This document shows positions 25,766 through 35,367 of a DNA stretch of 64,000 nt, in pieces. The stretch's first letter is position 1, and each line of letters begins with the position of its first letter. The notes beneath the pieces were generated by a model. The model was not told the origin of the DNA. It made no database searches and saw nothing but the letters and a program-made list of their open reading frames with translations. The stretch spans positions 1-64,000 of the forward strand of contig NZ_VIQM01000013.1 of NCBI RefSeq assembly GCF_008520265.1, written 5' to 3'. This stretch comes from Sphingobacterium cavernae (lineage in GTDB: Bacteria; Bacteroidota; Bacteroidia; Sphingobacteriales; Sphingobacteriaceae). A program made the translations under genes and the position numbers.

Positions 25766-26021
25766 ATAAAATAACAAAACTGCAAAATAACGCATTTGTT
25801 GCTTATAAGAACATAATATGCTAAATGATTAAATAAGTCTCGTACTAAAACCTATTTTGAATTTTTAAATCTTAGTCAGACTAGATTACTTACTATAGCT
25901 TCTATCAAAATATTTTTTAATTATAATTCTTAATAGTTCTATCAAATCAAATAACTTATCAAAACTGACATTGTAATGAACAAAATGATTGTAATAGAAC
26001 TCTCAAATATTTCTAATGAAA
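25766..26021. other. AT-rich intergenic region upstream of the subtilase pseudogene
   Basis: About 250 bases with stops in all frames. It should contain the subtilase promoter on the minus strand; TTATTTTG near 25790 is a near match to the -7 box. I see no gene or clear repeat. Confidence 0.4.
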
Positions 26022-26066
26022 ATGCCTTATTCGACGTTAAGCTAATAACAGCGTCGAGTAAGGCAT
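26022..26066 (-). terminator. Terminator of the zinc metallopeptidase gene
   Basis: ATGCCTTATTCGACG (26022-26036) and CGTCGAGTAAGGCAT (26052-26066) form a 15-bp stem with one G-T pair and a 15-base loop, followed on the minus strand by TTTTC. It lies 27 bases after the stop codon. Confidence 0.7.
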
Positions 26067-26092
26067 AAAATAAATTTTTTCTTTTAAGAGTT

Positions 26093-26953
26093 TTATCTTA
26101 AGCTGGGGTCATTAAAAGTATTCCCAGCGTTAATATTGCCTGTTTCATAACCCTTTTTAAACCAATACATCCTTTGCTCAGAAGTACCATGCGTGAATGA
26201 TTCTGGATTGGTATAGCCTTGAGATTTTTCTTGTATATGATCATCTCCAACAGCAGCAGCAGCTGTCATACCATCTACGATATCTTGATATGTTATTTCA
26301 ATACTGGTAAGTTTATTTACGTAATGTGCCCAAACTCCTGCATAAAAATCCGCCTGCAACTCAGTCATTACAGAAATTTTATTGTATTCACGTTCGCTCA
26401 TTTTTGCCCGCATCGCATTTGTTTGGTTTAATACACCTGTTAAATTTTGAATATGATGTCCTACCTCATGCGCAATCACATAAGCTAAAGCAAATTCACC
26501 TTTAGCTCCAAATTTAGTACTTAGTTCTTTATTGAAACTTAAATCCAAATAGACTGTTTGATCTGCGGGACAATAAAATGGGCCATATTCAGCCCTACCC
26601 ACGCCACATCCTGCAGTTTCACTAACTTGAGAGTATACCGCCAATACAGGATCTGGATATCTTTTACCAGATTCAGCAAAGATATGTGACCATACTTCAT
26701 TTGTGCTTGTAAGAACTACTTTTGAAAACTGCATCAAACGATCTTCCTCCGGGGTAGATACATATTCTCCCTGCGTTGTTGTCAACCCTCCGCCCTGCAT
26801 TTGTTCTAATAACTGTCCTGGATCTCCGCCCATGAAAAGACTTATCAAAAGGACAATTACACCGCCAACACCTCCTAAAGCTAATTTTTTACCGCCAGAC
26901 ATGCCACGTCTATCTTCGACTCTACCGCCTGTGCGACCACCTTGCCATTTCAT
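26093..26953 (-). CDS. Neutral zinc metallopeptidase, YpfJ/KPN_02809 family
   Basis: A 286-residue membrane-anchored protein. The glycine- and arginine-rich start MKWQGGRTGGRVEDRRG is typical of the family. A single membrane helix follows (about 29-42, GGVGGVIVLLISLFMGG), then a zinc peptidase domain with HEVGHH (H162, E163, H166) and downstream MTELQADFYAGVWAH, which supplies the third metal ligand. The substrate is unknown. It is monocistronic and divergent from the PhnA-like gene. Confidence 0.92.
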   Translation of the reverse strand: MKWQGGRTGGRVEDRRGMSGGKKLALGGVGGVIVLLISLFMGGDPGQLLEQMQGGGLTTTQGEYVSTPEEDRLMQFSKVVLTSTNEVWSHIFAESGKRYPDPVLAVYSQVSETAGCGVGRAEYGPFYCPADQTVYLDLSFNKELSTKFGAKGEFALAYVIAHEVGHHIQNLTGVLNQTNAMRAKMSEREYNKISVMTELQADFYAGVWAHYVNKLTSIEITYQDIVDGMTAAAAVGDDHIQEKSQGYTNPESFTHGTSEQRMYWFKKGYETGNINAGNTFNDPSLR

Positions 26954-27059
26954 AATTTTTATATTTGATTATTAGTTTTATTGAATTTAACAAAATCCTT
27001 ACCAATTACGACAATTACTTAAATAAAATTACAAATTGGTCATTATACTACTTATTTTG

Positions 27060-27067
27060 TATTTTTG
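27060..27067 (+). promoter_or_regulatory. -7 promoter element of the PhnA-like gene
   Basis: TATTTTTG fits TAnnTTTG and lies 19 bases before the ATG at 27087, giving a leader of about 12 bases. A -33 TTG-type box could be the TTGG near 27032-27036. Confidence 0.5.
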
Positions 27068-27086
27068 GACTTTTTAATTAACCTAT

Positions 27087-27665
27087 ATGAGTTTAGAAAA
27101 ACAACTTCAAGAAAGAAGCGGAAGCAAATGCGAATTGTGTACTAGTTCCTCTAATTTGAGTGTCTATGAAGTTCCTCCAGTGTCTATTGTAAATGTTGAT
27201 AACAGTATTTATGTATGTCAAACTTGTAAATCTCAAATCGAAAAGACAGAACAAATTGATCCAGAGCATTGGAAAGTTTTGGGGGAAACGATGTGGTCTG
27301 AACATGCTCCTGTTCAAGTGGTCGCTTGGAGAATTTTAAGTAGATTGCGTAATGAAAGTTGGGCAATTGATAATCTTGATATATTATATTTAGATGAAGA
27401 AAACATAGAGTGGGCAAAGAAAACAGGCGATCATGAAGCAGAAGCTACCGTTGAATTTCATCAAGATTCTAATGGAACGCGTTTATACGAAGGTGACACA
27501 GTAGTGCTTATCAAAACTTTAGATGTAAAAGGGTCTTCAGTGAATGCTAAACTAGGAACTGTGGTAAAGAATATTAGACTTGACCCTAATAATACTGATT
27601 ATATTGAAGGAAAAATCGATGGACAAACAATCGTTATTCTTACAAAATATTTAAGAAAAGGATAA
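27087..27665 (+). CDS. PhnA/YjdM-family zinc-ribbon protein
   Basis: A 192-residue cytoplasmic protein. The N-terminal zinc ribbon uses CELC (C15-C18 region) and CQTC. A middle segment follows, then the C-terminal PhnA domain with DSNGTRLYEGDTVVLIKTLDVKGSS, LGTVVKNIRLDPNNTDYIEGKIDGQTIVILTKYLRK-type sequence. PhnA proteins were named from phosphonate operons but are mostly of unknown function, and no phosphonate genes are nearby. It has its own promoter box and terminator. Confidence 0.9.
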   Translation: MSLEKQLQERSGSKCELCTSSSNLSVYEVPPVSIVNVDNSIYVCQTCKSQIEKTEQIDPEHWKVLGETMWSEHAPVQVVAWRILSRLRNESWAIDNLDILYLDEENIEWAKKTGDHEAEATVEFHQDSNGTRLYEGDTVVLIKTLDVKGSSVNAKLGTVVKNIRLDPNNTDYIEGKIDGQTIVILTKYLRKG

Positions 27666-27684
27666 TTAAGTTTTAGATTTTTAA

Positions 27685-27718
27685 GAAAACGGGATATGAA
27701 ATTCATATCCCGTTTTTT
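27685..27718 (+). terminator. Terminator of the PhnA-like gene
   Basis: A strong palindrome, AACGGGATATGAA / TTCATATCCCGTT, with A-run before and T-run after, 20 bases after the stop codon. It could act on both strands. Confidence 0.88.
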
Positions 27719-27787
27719 ATTTTATACCCTAAGCATGGCATAAAATTTAAGTATTTCGCAAACGAAAACCGTACTTATTTGTTTTAT

Positions 27788-27801
27788 CTACACTTGTGTA
27801 G
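27788..27801. promoter_or_regulatory. Short palindrome upstream of the SusC gene
   Basis: CTACAC-tt-GTGTAG is a perfect 6-bp inverted repeat about 95 bases before the SusC start codon, a position where a dimeric regulator could bind. This is only suggestive; no second copy was found in the window. Confidence 0.3.
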
Positions 27802-27896
27802 AACGCTAACATAGTGATATGTATATAAAACATCATTATCACAACACACAAAAGCTGCCAAACAATTAAACATAAAACATTATAAATCAAAATTAT

Positions 27897-30896
27897 ATGA
27901 GGTATATATTTACTTTATTCATGGTTTTGCTCTATGCTAATTCGGTTAGTGCGCAAAATACAATTTCTGGTGTAGTAAAAGATGAGCAATCTTTAGTCAC
28001 TATACCTGGGGTTACTGTCGCTATTAAAAATAAGTCGACAGCGGTACAAACAAATGCTGTAGGTCAGTATTCAATTACTGCCATAGCAGGTGATACACTT
28101 ACATTTTCATTTATCGGCTATCAATCCCAAAACTTAGCTGTCGGGAATCAGACATCACTCGATGTTTTTCTTGTAAGCGACGATAATGCTTTAGAAGAAG
28201 TCGTAGTCATCGGTTACGGTACAGCTAGAAAACGTGACTTAACTGGTTCTATCACCCAAATTAAGGGTGAAGACATTGTGGACAAACCAGGTACTAACCC
28301 TGTTGCAAATTTGCAAGGTAAGGTTCCGGGACTACAAGTTACCAATTCTGGTAGACCAGGTCAAGAACCAGATATTCGTATCCGTGGTACTAATTCAATC
28401 AATGGAGCTAAGCCACTCTATGTCGTTGATGGATTGTTAAATGACAATATTAATTACCTAAATCCAAATGACATCGAAACGATTGAAGTGCTAAGAGATC
28501 CTTCCAGCTTAGCGATTTTCGGTGTTCGTGGAGCAAATGGTGTTATTGCTATCACTACTAAGCGAGCAAAACTAGGACAATTGAATTTTGAATTTAATTC
28601 TCGAATAGGTCTTAAGAATGTAGCAAAACGTATGGATATGGCGAATGCCGAACAATTCAAAGAATTATATGAAGAACAACGTTTCAACCAAGGAAATTAC
28701 CCATACGACTATACAAATTGGACAGGAAATACAAACTGGCAAGACGAAATTTTTACTAATGGAATTTTGAACTACAATAATCTAAGCGTCAGTGGTGCAA
28801 CAGATAAAAACACCTTTCGAATGGGCTTGGGATATTCTACGGATGAAGGTATTATTAATCATGAAAAGCACAGCCAAATCACCTTCAACGTGACAGATGA
28901 AGTTAAACTAACTAATAATTTTCGTACAGGTATTGTCTTGAATGGATATAGGGCACGCTTACCGCAAGAGCGAGGCGTCTTCGGCGCAATACTTGCCGCA
29001 CCTATAGCTCCTGTCTTCAACAATGATTACGGTCTCTATCATTCTCTTCCGGACTTTCAACGTGCACAAGTAAACAATCCATTAGTGGATATTGAAGAAC
29101 GTAAAAACACATATATTGGAATCAACTATCGTGCATTAGCAAATTGGTATGCAGAGGTGGATTTTCTAAAGAACTTCAATTTCAGAGTTAATTTATCCGC
29201 GGATTATGGATTTAATAATTTTAGATCTTATCAAGGTTTAGTTTCGGTATATAACCCAGATATCCAGGGTGATGACAAAAGAGAACGTATTGGTAACCAA
29301 TTAACTTCAGTTAATCACGAACAAAATACGCATTACAAATACCAAACAGACTGGTTATTGAACTACAGAAATACTTTTGATAAGCACAATCTAACCTTGA
29401 TGGGTGGTTTTACAACTTATTTACAAGGACTTGAAGCTACTACTGCGCGTAGAACCCAAGGTGAAGGTTTAGAAATCCCAAATGATCCAGATTATTGGTA
29501 CGTCAATATCGGAGATCCAAACACTACAACAGGAAATTCAACCGCATCAGAATACCGTACGCTATCTTGGTTGGGTAGAGCGTTATACAATTACGACGGT
29601 AAATATTTGATCAATACCTCTTTCCGAAGAGATGGAAGTTCTGCATTTGCAAAAAATGGTAAGCCTTGGCAAAATTTCTACTCAATCGGTACTGCTTGGG
29701 TGGTAAGTCAAGAGAGCTTTATGCAAAATGTTGAATCTATCAATAATCTGAAATTAAAAGCTTCATGGGCTTCACTAGGTAACCAAAATGTTGGCGGAAA
29801 TTGGTACCCAATGTATCCATTAATGGTTCCAGGAAATTCTGCTGTATTTGGAGATCAATTAATTCCAGCTTATGAAGCTGAATATATCCCAGATCCGAAC
29901 TTACATTGGGAAGTAGTGAAATCCTGGGAAGCTGGTTTTGAATTGAATGCGCTTCAAAACCGTTTAAGTGTCGAAGCTGTATACTACAATAAAAACACGG
30001 AAGACATTTTAGTACGTGTACCAGGTATTCTAGGCAGTAAACCAGGCTTAAGCAATTTAGGTACAATTCAAAACAAAGGTATTGAAGCTGGTGTGACTTG
30101 GGCACAAACCATTAATGAAGATTGGAGCTACACAATCGGTGGTAATATTACAACTGTAAAAAACAAAGTTGTAAAACTTTCGACAGATGGCTATGATATT
30201 ATCAACGGTGCTTCGAGAACAATTGCTGGCTACCCTATCGGTTATTATTGGGGGTATATACATGATGGAATATTCCAAACACAAGCAGATGTTGATCAAT
30301 ATGCAACAAATGGTTTAGGTGGTGGAGCATTCTTACCAGGTGACATCAAATACAGAGATATCGATGGTAATGGAACCATTAATTCACAAGATAGAACAAT
30401 GATAGGAAACCCGACACCTGATTTCTATTATGGTATATCATTAGGAACTTCTTACAAGAATTTTGATTTAGGAATTGAATTACAAGGTCTTTATGGTAAT
30501 GAAATTTTAAGAACGTGGAATCAAAACCAATTTGCTACTTACAATTTCTTGACCGATAGATTAGGCAGATGGAATGGTGTTGGCACATCCAATTGGGAGC
30601 CAATCCTACACGAAGGAAGATCAGTCAACAGACAATATTCTACTTATTTCATTGAAGATGGAAGTTTTTTCAGAATTCGTGATATTTCGTTGGGATATAC
30701 TTTACCAGCAGAAACAGTATCACGTATGCGTTTGAAAAGTTTGCGCCTATTCTTGAATGCACAGAACGTTGCTACATTTTCGAAAAATACAGGTTTCACG
30801 CCTGAAATTGGCGGAAGTACCACATCATTTGGTGTTGACAATGGTACTTACCCAGTTCCTGCGATTTACACTTTTGGTTTAAACTTAAATTTTTAA
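27897..30896 (+). CDS. SusC-family TonB-dependent outer-membrane receptor
   Basis: A 999-residue outer-membrane transporter that imports oligosaccharides with its SusD partner, driven by TonB. The signal peptide ends near VSAQ. A carboxypeptidase-regulatory-like beta sandwich (TISGVVKDEQSLVTIPGVTV) follows, then the SusC plug region with EEVVVIGYGTARKRDLTGS, VPGLQVTNSGRPGQEPDIRIRG and DPSSLAIFGVRGANGVIAITTK, and a 22-strand barrel ending in a C-terminal aromatic (LNLNF). There is no N-terminal STN domain, so no FecR-type anti-sigma signalling. The SusD gene starts 20 bases after it. The regulator is probably the neighbouring hybrid kinase, now broken. Confidence 0.96.
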   Translation: MRYIFTLFMVLLYANSVSAQNTISGVVKDEQSLVTIPGVTVAIKNKSTAVQTNAVGQYSITAIAGDTLTFSFIGYQSQNLAVGNQTSLDVFLVSDDNALEEVVVIGYGTARKRDLTGSITQIKGEDIVDKPGTNPVANLQGKVPGLQVTNSGRPGQEPDIRIRGTNSINGAKPLYVVDGLLNDNINYLNPNDIETIEVLRDPSSLAIFGVRGANGVIAITTKRAKLGQLNFEFNSRIGLKNVAKRMDMANAEQFKELYEEQRFNQGNYPYDYTNWTGNTNWQDEIFTNGILNYNNLSVSGATDKNTFRMGLGYSTDEGIINHEKHSQITFNVTDEVKLTNNFRTGIVLNGYRARLPQERGVFGAILAAPIAPVFNNDYGLYHSLPDFQRAQVNNPLVDIEERKNTYIGINYRALANWYAEVDFLKNFNFRVNLSADYGFNNFRSYQGLVSVYNPDIQGDDKRERIGNQLTSVNHEQNTHYKYQTDWLLNYRNTFDKHNLTLMGGFTTYLQGLEATTARRTQGEGLEIPNDPDYWYVNIGDPNTTTGNSTASEYRTLSWLGRALYNYDGKYLINTSFRRDGSSAFAKNGKPWQNFYSIGTAWVVSQESFMQNVESINNLKLKASWASLGNQNVGGNWYPMYPLMVPGNSAVFGDQLIPAYEAEYIPDPNLHWEVVKSWEAGFELNALQNRLSVEAVYYNKNTEDILVRVPGILGSKPGLSNLGTIQNKGIEAGVTWAQTINEDWSYTIGGNITTVKNKVVKLSTDGYDIINGASRTIAGYPIGYYWGYIHDGIFQTQADVDQYATNGLGGGAFLPGDIKYRDIDGNGTINSQDRTMIGNPTPDFYYGISLGTSYKNFDLGIELQGLYGNEILRTWNQNQFATYNFLTDRLGRWNGVGTSNWEPILHEGRSVNRQYSTYFIEDGSFFRIRDISLGYTLPAETVSRMRLKSLRLFLNAQNVATFSKNTGFTPEIGGSTTSFGVDNGTYPVPAIYTFGLNLNF

Positions 30897-30916
30897 CGAT
30901 TATTTAGGTCAACATT

Positions 30917-32410
30917 ATGAAAACAATAACAAATAGATATAAAATAATCACAGGCATTTTTCTTGTTTTTCTCTTTGCTAGTTGCAGTAAAGATTGGTTA
31001 GATATTAAGCCTAAAGGAAGATTTACAGAAGAAGATATGCCTACAGGATCCTTAGAGGGACAAGTTTTTGCCGCATATGCCGGTTTACGTTCAGAGGCGA
31101 CAAGTGGCCTACCGTATGTAGCTTTGCATAACATTCGTTCTGATGATGCGCAATTAGGAAGTAGCACAGGTGATGAGGCTGGCGCAGGACCAATATTTGA
31201 TAATTTCAATTATCCGCTAGATTATTGGTTAGTGAATAACTATTGGTCAGGGCATTACAACCTAATCAATTTGACCAATAATGTACTAGCGACTGCAGAT
31301 TCTATCGATAATCCATCTGAAGGTACATTAGCCAATATTGGAGAAATGAAATTCCTACGTGCATGGGCTTATTTTAATATGGTTAGAACATTTGGAGAAG
31401 TTCCTTTAGTAACTTTTAAAATTACAGATCAAGCTTCCGCGAATATTCCGAAATCAAGTATTAATGATATTTATCAGCAAATTGATGCTGACTTAACGGA
31501 CGCCGTAGCCTATTTACCCTCGACATGGCCCAGTCATCCTGGACGTATTACTAAAGGTGCTGCTTTAGCTGTGCAAACTAAAACGCTAATGGCACGTAAG
31601 AGGTTTAGTGAAGCTCTGGCATCTGCTATGCAAGTAATTAATTCTGAAGTTTATGATTTGAGTGTTCCTTACAATATGATTTTCCGTGAGGAAAGTGAAA
31701 ATAGCAAAGAATCAATTTTCGAAATACAAGCACTATTTGATGGCGTACAAAATTTTGGTGTTACTTATGCCAGCCGTCAAGGTGTACGCGGATCAGGTTC
31801 TTGGGATTTGGGCTGGGGTTGGAATATTCCACATCCTAGATTGCTAGAGGCTTTTGAGGTAAATGATCCACGAAAAGATGTAACATTTTTATATTCTGGA
31901 CAACGCAATGAACCATATGGTGAAGTATTACCAGACAACCTTCCACGACCATATTGGAACAAAAAAGTATATACTAACCCTACATTACGTACAAGATACG
32001 GAAGCAGATTTGGAGATTGGTTCAATGTACGTCTGATTCGCTATGCTGATGTGGTTCTGTTAGCAGCAGAAGCTGCAAATGAAGTGGGTGGAAACGCAAA
32101 TGTTGACTTAGCATTGGATTTGCTGGAACGTGTGAGAGCACGTGCAAGAGGCGGTAACGCTGCTATATTACCAGCCGTGACTACACGTGATCAAGTAGCT
32201 CTTCGTAATGCGATTCGTCATGAAAGACAAGTCGAATTAGGAATGGAAAATGAACGTTTTTATGATCTAATACGTTGGGATATTGATGTAGAAACTATGC
32301 GTGATGCAGGACATGTAAACTACCAGTTGAAACATCGCTTCTTCCCTATTCCTCAGCCAGAAATTGATAAATCTGCTGGTGTATTAGTTCAAAACCCAGA
32401 CTACAGATAA
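30917..32410 (+). CDS. SusD/RagB-family glycan-binding lipoprotein
   Basis: A 497-residue surface lipoprotein (lipobox FASC, C23) that forms the lid of the SusC transporter and binds glycan. The N-terminal region has SKDWLDIKPKGRFTEED. TPR-like helices include NIGEMKFLRAWAYFNMVRTFGEVPLV, and the family C-terminus is DQVALRNAIRHERQVELGMENERFYDLIRWDI followed by FFPIPQPEIDKSAGVLVQNPDY. It follows SusC directly and precedes a DUF4886 lipoprotein by 18 bases. Confidence 0.96.
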   Translation: MKTITNRYKIITGIFLVFLFASCSKDWLDIKPKGRFTEEDMPTGSLEGQVFAAYAGLRSEATSGLPYVALHNIRSDDAQLGSSTGDEAGAGPIFDNFNYPLDYWLVNNYWSGHYNLINLTNNVLATADSIDNPSEGTLANIGEMKFLRAWAYFNMVRTFGEVPLVTFKITDQASANIPKSSINDIYQQIDADLTDAVAYLPSTWPSHPGRITKGAALAVQTKTLMARKRFSEALASAMQVINSEVYDLSVPYNMIFREESENSKESIFEIQALFDGVQNFGVTYASRQGVRGSGSWDLGWGWNIPHPRLLEAFEVNDPRKDVTFLYSGQRNEPYGEVLPDNLPRPYWNKKVYTNPTLRTRYGSRFGDWFNVRLIRYADVVLLAAEAANEVGGNANVDLALDLLERVRARARGGNAAILPAVTTRDQVALRNAIRHERQVELGMENERFYDLIRWDIDVETMRDAGHVNYQLKHRFFPIPQPEIDKSAGVLVQNPDYR

Positions 32411-32428
32411 GCTATAAATTGATACCTT

Positions 32429-33898
32429 ATGAAAATTAATATATATAAAATATTTTCCTTTTTGACATTACTCGCTTTTATGAGCTGTCAAAAAATGGAA
32501 CGACCAGTAATGAATATCATTCCTGATCCAGAAGATGATGGAACAATTCGTGTACTTGCTATTGGTAATAGTTTTTCCGAAGATGCCATAGAGACTCATT
32601 TGTATGATCTTGCTAAAGCTAATGGACAGAAAATCATTATTGGAAATCTGTACATCGGCGGAGCTACATTAGAACAACATGTAAACAATGTAAAAGCAAA
32701 TGCAGGTGCATATAGCTTTCGCAAAATTGATGCTGAAGGAAATAAAACTACAGTAGCAAACACATCCATTGCTACAGCTTTAGCAAGCGAAAAGTGGACA
32801 CATATCAGCTTTCAGCAAGAAAGTTCTAATTCTGGGAAATTTGATACTTGGTCTGCTTCTTTAGCTGAATTGTACAATTATGTAGCACCACGTGCTAAAA
32901 ATGAAAATGTAAAATTTATCTTACACCAAACTTGGGCATACGCCAAAAATTCTACACATGCTGGTTTTGATAATTACAACAAGGACCAAATGCAGATGTA
33001 CACAGCCATTGTTGACGCTGTCTATAAAGCGAAAGAATTGGTTGACATCGATATGATTATTCCGGCAGGTACAGCAATACAAAATGGTAGAACTAGCGTC
33101 GTAGAAGATAATTTCACGCGAGATGGCTACCACTTGAGCATGCCATTAGGAAGATATTTAGCAGCATGTACATGGTATGAAAGTCTTATGGGTACTAATG
33201 TGATTGGTAACAGTTACAAGCCTCAGGGTTTATCTGATTTTGAAGTTGCCATTGCACAAAATGCAGCACATTTGGCTCTACAAAAACCAAACGAAGTAAC
33301 ACCTATGACCGATTTTCAGGGTGGATCTGGCGTGCCTCTGACAAGTAGTGTATTATTGGACTTTGGTAATAACGCAGCAACTGATCATTGGAATCAAATT
33401 AATTCATTCTTAGCTGGAACGTCCATCAATCTAAAGGATAGCATTGGCTCCTATGTTGGTATTAAACTTACGATCACAGAAAGATTTAATGGCGTTAACA
33501 CGGATGGGCCTACAACGAGCACTACGTCATTAAACATGCCTTCAACTGTTTCGAGATATTCTTACTTTGGTAACTCAAAAGGTAATTTTGGAGGGATGAT
33601 TATAACTCAAAGTAAATTTGAACTTACCGGTTTGGATAAAGATTTGAATTACGATATAACATTCTTTGGTTCAAGGGGCAATGTGACGGATAATCGCGAG
33701 ACTAAATTTATTTCCTCTGGAACTAACGAAGTCGTTGTAAGACTTAATACTTCAAATAATAGCACCAACACAGTAGTCGCAAAAGACATAAAACCTGACA
33801 GCTCAGGTAAGATCACCGTAACAGTTACTTCAGGTGAAAATAATACAAATGGCTCTGGCTTCTATTATTTGTCGGCCGCAAGACTTATTTCAAAATAA
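32429..33898 (+). CDS. DUF4886 lipoprotein (SGNH-hydrolase-like) of the PUL
   Basis: A 489-residue lipoprotein (lipobox FMSC, C20). Residues about 40-290 contain IRVLAIGNSFSEDAIETHL, in which GNS resembles block I of SGNH esterases, then HISFQQESSNSG and RDGYHLSMPLGRYLAACTWYE with a His in a block-V-like position. This corresponds to DUF4886. The last about 190 residues form a beta-rich domain (VLLDFGNN...) that may bind carbohydrate. An esterase removing acyl groups from the glycan is possible but unproven. It is part of the SusC-SusD operon. Confidence 0.82.
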   Translation: MKINIYKIFSFLTLLAFMSCQKMERPVMNIIPDPEDDGTIRVLAIGNSFSEDAIETHLYDLAKANGQKIIIGNLYIGGATLEQHVNNVKANAGAYSFRKIDAEGNKTTVANTSIATALASEKWTHISFQQESSNSGKFDTWSASLAELYNYVAPRAKNENVKFILHQTWAYAKNSTHAGFDNYNKDQMQMYTAIVDAVYKAKELVDIDMIIPAGTAIQNGRTSVVEDNFTRDGYHLSMPLGRYLAACTWYESLMGTNVIGNSYKPQGLSDFEVAIAQNAAHLALQKPNEVTPMTDFQGGSGVPLTSSVLLDFGNNAATDHWNQINSFLAGTSINLKDSIGSYVGIKLTITERFNGVNTDGPTTSTTSLNMPSTVSRYSYFGNSKGNFGGMIITQSKFELTGLDKDLNYDITFFGSRGNVTDNRETKFISSGTNEVVVRLNTSNNSTNTVVAKDIKPDSSGKITVTVTSGENNTNGSGFYYLSAARLISK

Positions 33899-33902
33899 AT
33901 TA

Positions 33903-33927
33903 GTATTCCTCCGCTATGGAGGAATAC
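33903..33927 (+). other. Intercistronic stem-loop in the PUL operon
   Basis: GTATTCCTCC pairs perfectly with GGAGGAATAC across the loop GCTAT, between the DUF4886 stop and the GH144-type gene. There is no T-run behind it, so it is more likely an mRNA-stability or processing element than a terminator. Confidence 0.6.
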
Positions 33928-33940
33928 ACTTTCATACACT

Positions 33941-35263
33941 ATGAGAATACAATTAATATATATTTTAGCAGTATGTTTATTTTTAGGATGCAAATCATCT
34001 GATATTAATAAGCACGATAAAGCAACAGAAGATTTACTAACAAAAATCCAACACCAAACATTCAAATACTTTTGGGAAGGTGCTGAGCCAACATCAGGTT
34101 TGGCTAGAGAACGTATCCATATGGATGGAGAATATCCGCAAAATGATAAGGACGTCATCACTATCGGTGGTAGTGGATTTGGATTAATGGGTATTTTGGT
34201 TGCCGAACAACGGAAGTTTATCCAACCTCAAGAAGCTCAGGATCGATTTAAGAAATCACTTACATATCTTTCTAAATTACCTCGGTTCCAAGGCGCCTAT
34301 GCACATTGGTATGAAGGGCCTAGCGCAAAAGTAAAAGCTTTTGGGGATAAAGATAATGGAGGAGACATTGTTGAAACGGCATTTTTAGCGCAAGCACTAA
34401 TCTGTGTGCGAGAATATTATAAAAATGGTACGCAAGAGCAAAAAGAAATAGCAGCATTAGCAGACAATATCTGGAAAGAAATAAATTGGAAGCATTACAC
34501 AAATGGTAAGGATGTGATTTATTGGCACTGGAGTCCAGAACACGAATTTGGAATGAATCATCCGATCCAAGGTTTTGATGAATGTCTAATTACCTATGTA
34601 TTAGCGGCGTCTTCCCCTACATTTCCTATTGAAAAACAAGTTTATGACCGCGGTTGGGCTAGAAGCGGTCAAATTAAAACAGACATCCAAAAATATGGCC
34701 TTCCTACTGAAGCAAAACATAATGCTCATCCACGTGAAGTAGGTCCATTATTTTGGTCACATTATAGTTTTTTAGGATTAAACCCTAATGGTTTAAAAGA
34801 CGAATATGTAGATTATGGAAAAATAGTCTATAATCATACGCAAATACATATTGAACATGCGAAACGAAATCCAAATAACTTTGTGGGATATGGAGCTGAC
34901 AAAGGTTGGGGATTGACAGCAAGCTATTCTGTAAGTGGGTATGATGCACATCATCCCGATAATGATAAAGGCGTCATATCTCCTACCGCAGCCTTAGCAT
35001 CAATGCCTTATGCTCCGAAAGAAAGTATGAGTTTTGCAAATTACCTTTTCAATAATTTAGAATCAAAAGTTTGGGGGGATTATGGGTTTTATGATGCGTA
35101 TAGCGAGACGGCTAATTGGTTTCCACAACGTTACTTGGCAATTGACCAAGGACCTATTGTTGTAATGATTGAAAACTACAGATCGCAGTTCATTTGGAAC
35201 TTATTTATGAATGCACCAGAGATTAAAGAAGGATTAAAGAAATTAGGATTTAATATTAAATAA
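33941..35263 (+). CDS. Glycoamylase-like lipoprotein, GH144-type (probable beta-1,2-glucanase)
   Basis: A 440-residue lipoprotein (lipobox LFLGC, C17) with an (alpha/alpha)6 glycoamylase-like domain (PF10091). Signatures are HQTFKYFWEGAEPTSGLARER, TIGGSGFGLMGILVAEQR, a central DNGGDIVETAFLAQAL, HWSPEHEFGMNHPIQGFDECLITYVLAA, and YGFYDAYSETANWFPQRYLAIDQGPIVVMIENYRS at the end. Bacteroidota proteins of this size and order belong to GH144, whose characterised members cleave beta-1,2-glucans to sophorose-type products. Substrate assignment here rests on family knowledge only. It is the last intact gene of the PUL, 42 bp after the DUF4886 gene. Confidence 0.85.
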   Translation: MRIQLIYILAVCLFLGCKSSDINKHDKATEDLLTKIQHQTFKYFWEGAEPTSGLARERIHMDGEYPQNDKDVITIGGSGFGLMGILVAEQRKFIQPQEAQDRFKKSLTYLSKLPRFQGAYAHWYEGPSAKVKAFGDKDNGGDIVETAFLAQALICVREYYKNGTQEQKEIAALADNIWKEINWKHYTNGKDVIYWHWSPEHEFGMNHPIQGFDECLITYVLAASSPTFPIEKQVYDRGWARSGQIKTDIQKYGLPTEAKHNAHPREVGPLFWSHYSFLGLNPNGLKDEYVDYGKIVYNHTQIHIEHAKRNPNNFVGYGADKGWGLTASYSVSGYDAHHPDNDKGVISPTAALASMPYAPKESMSFANYLFNNLESKVWGDYGFYDAYSETANWFPQRYLAIDQGPIVVMIENYRSQFIWNLFMNAPEIKEGLKKLGFNIK

Positions 35264-35340
35264 AATTCTTTTAAGAAGAAAACAATTGTAACAGAAAGAA
35301 AGTATTTCGTGAAATTTAAAATTGTTAGTTTTCTTTTTGG

Positions 35341-35348
35341 TATCTTCG
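35341..35348 (+). promoter_or_regulatory. Probable -7 box of the broken sensor kinase gene
   Basis: TATCTTCG, the same variant as the fabG box, lies 20 bases before the GTG at 35368. A TTG at 35322-35324 is a possible -33 element, 16 bases upstream. Confidence 0.4.
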
Positions 35349-35367
35349 AATATTAAACTGAACAACC

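Noticed and set aside
27781..27896. CRISPR-like or tandem repeats upstream of the SusC gene
   Set aside because: Only one short palindrome is present; no direct repeat with regular spacing occurs here or elsewhere in the window.
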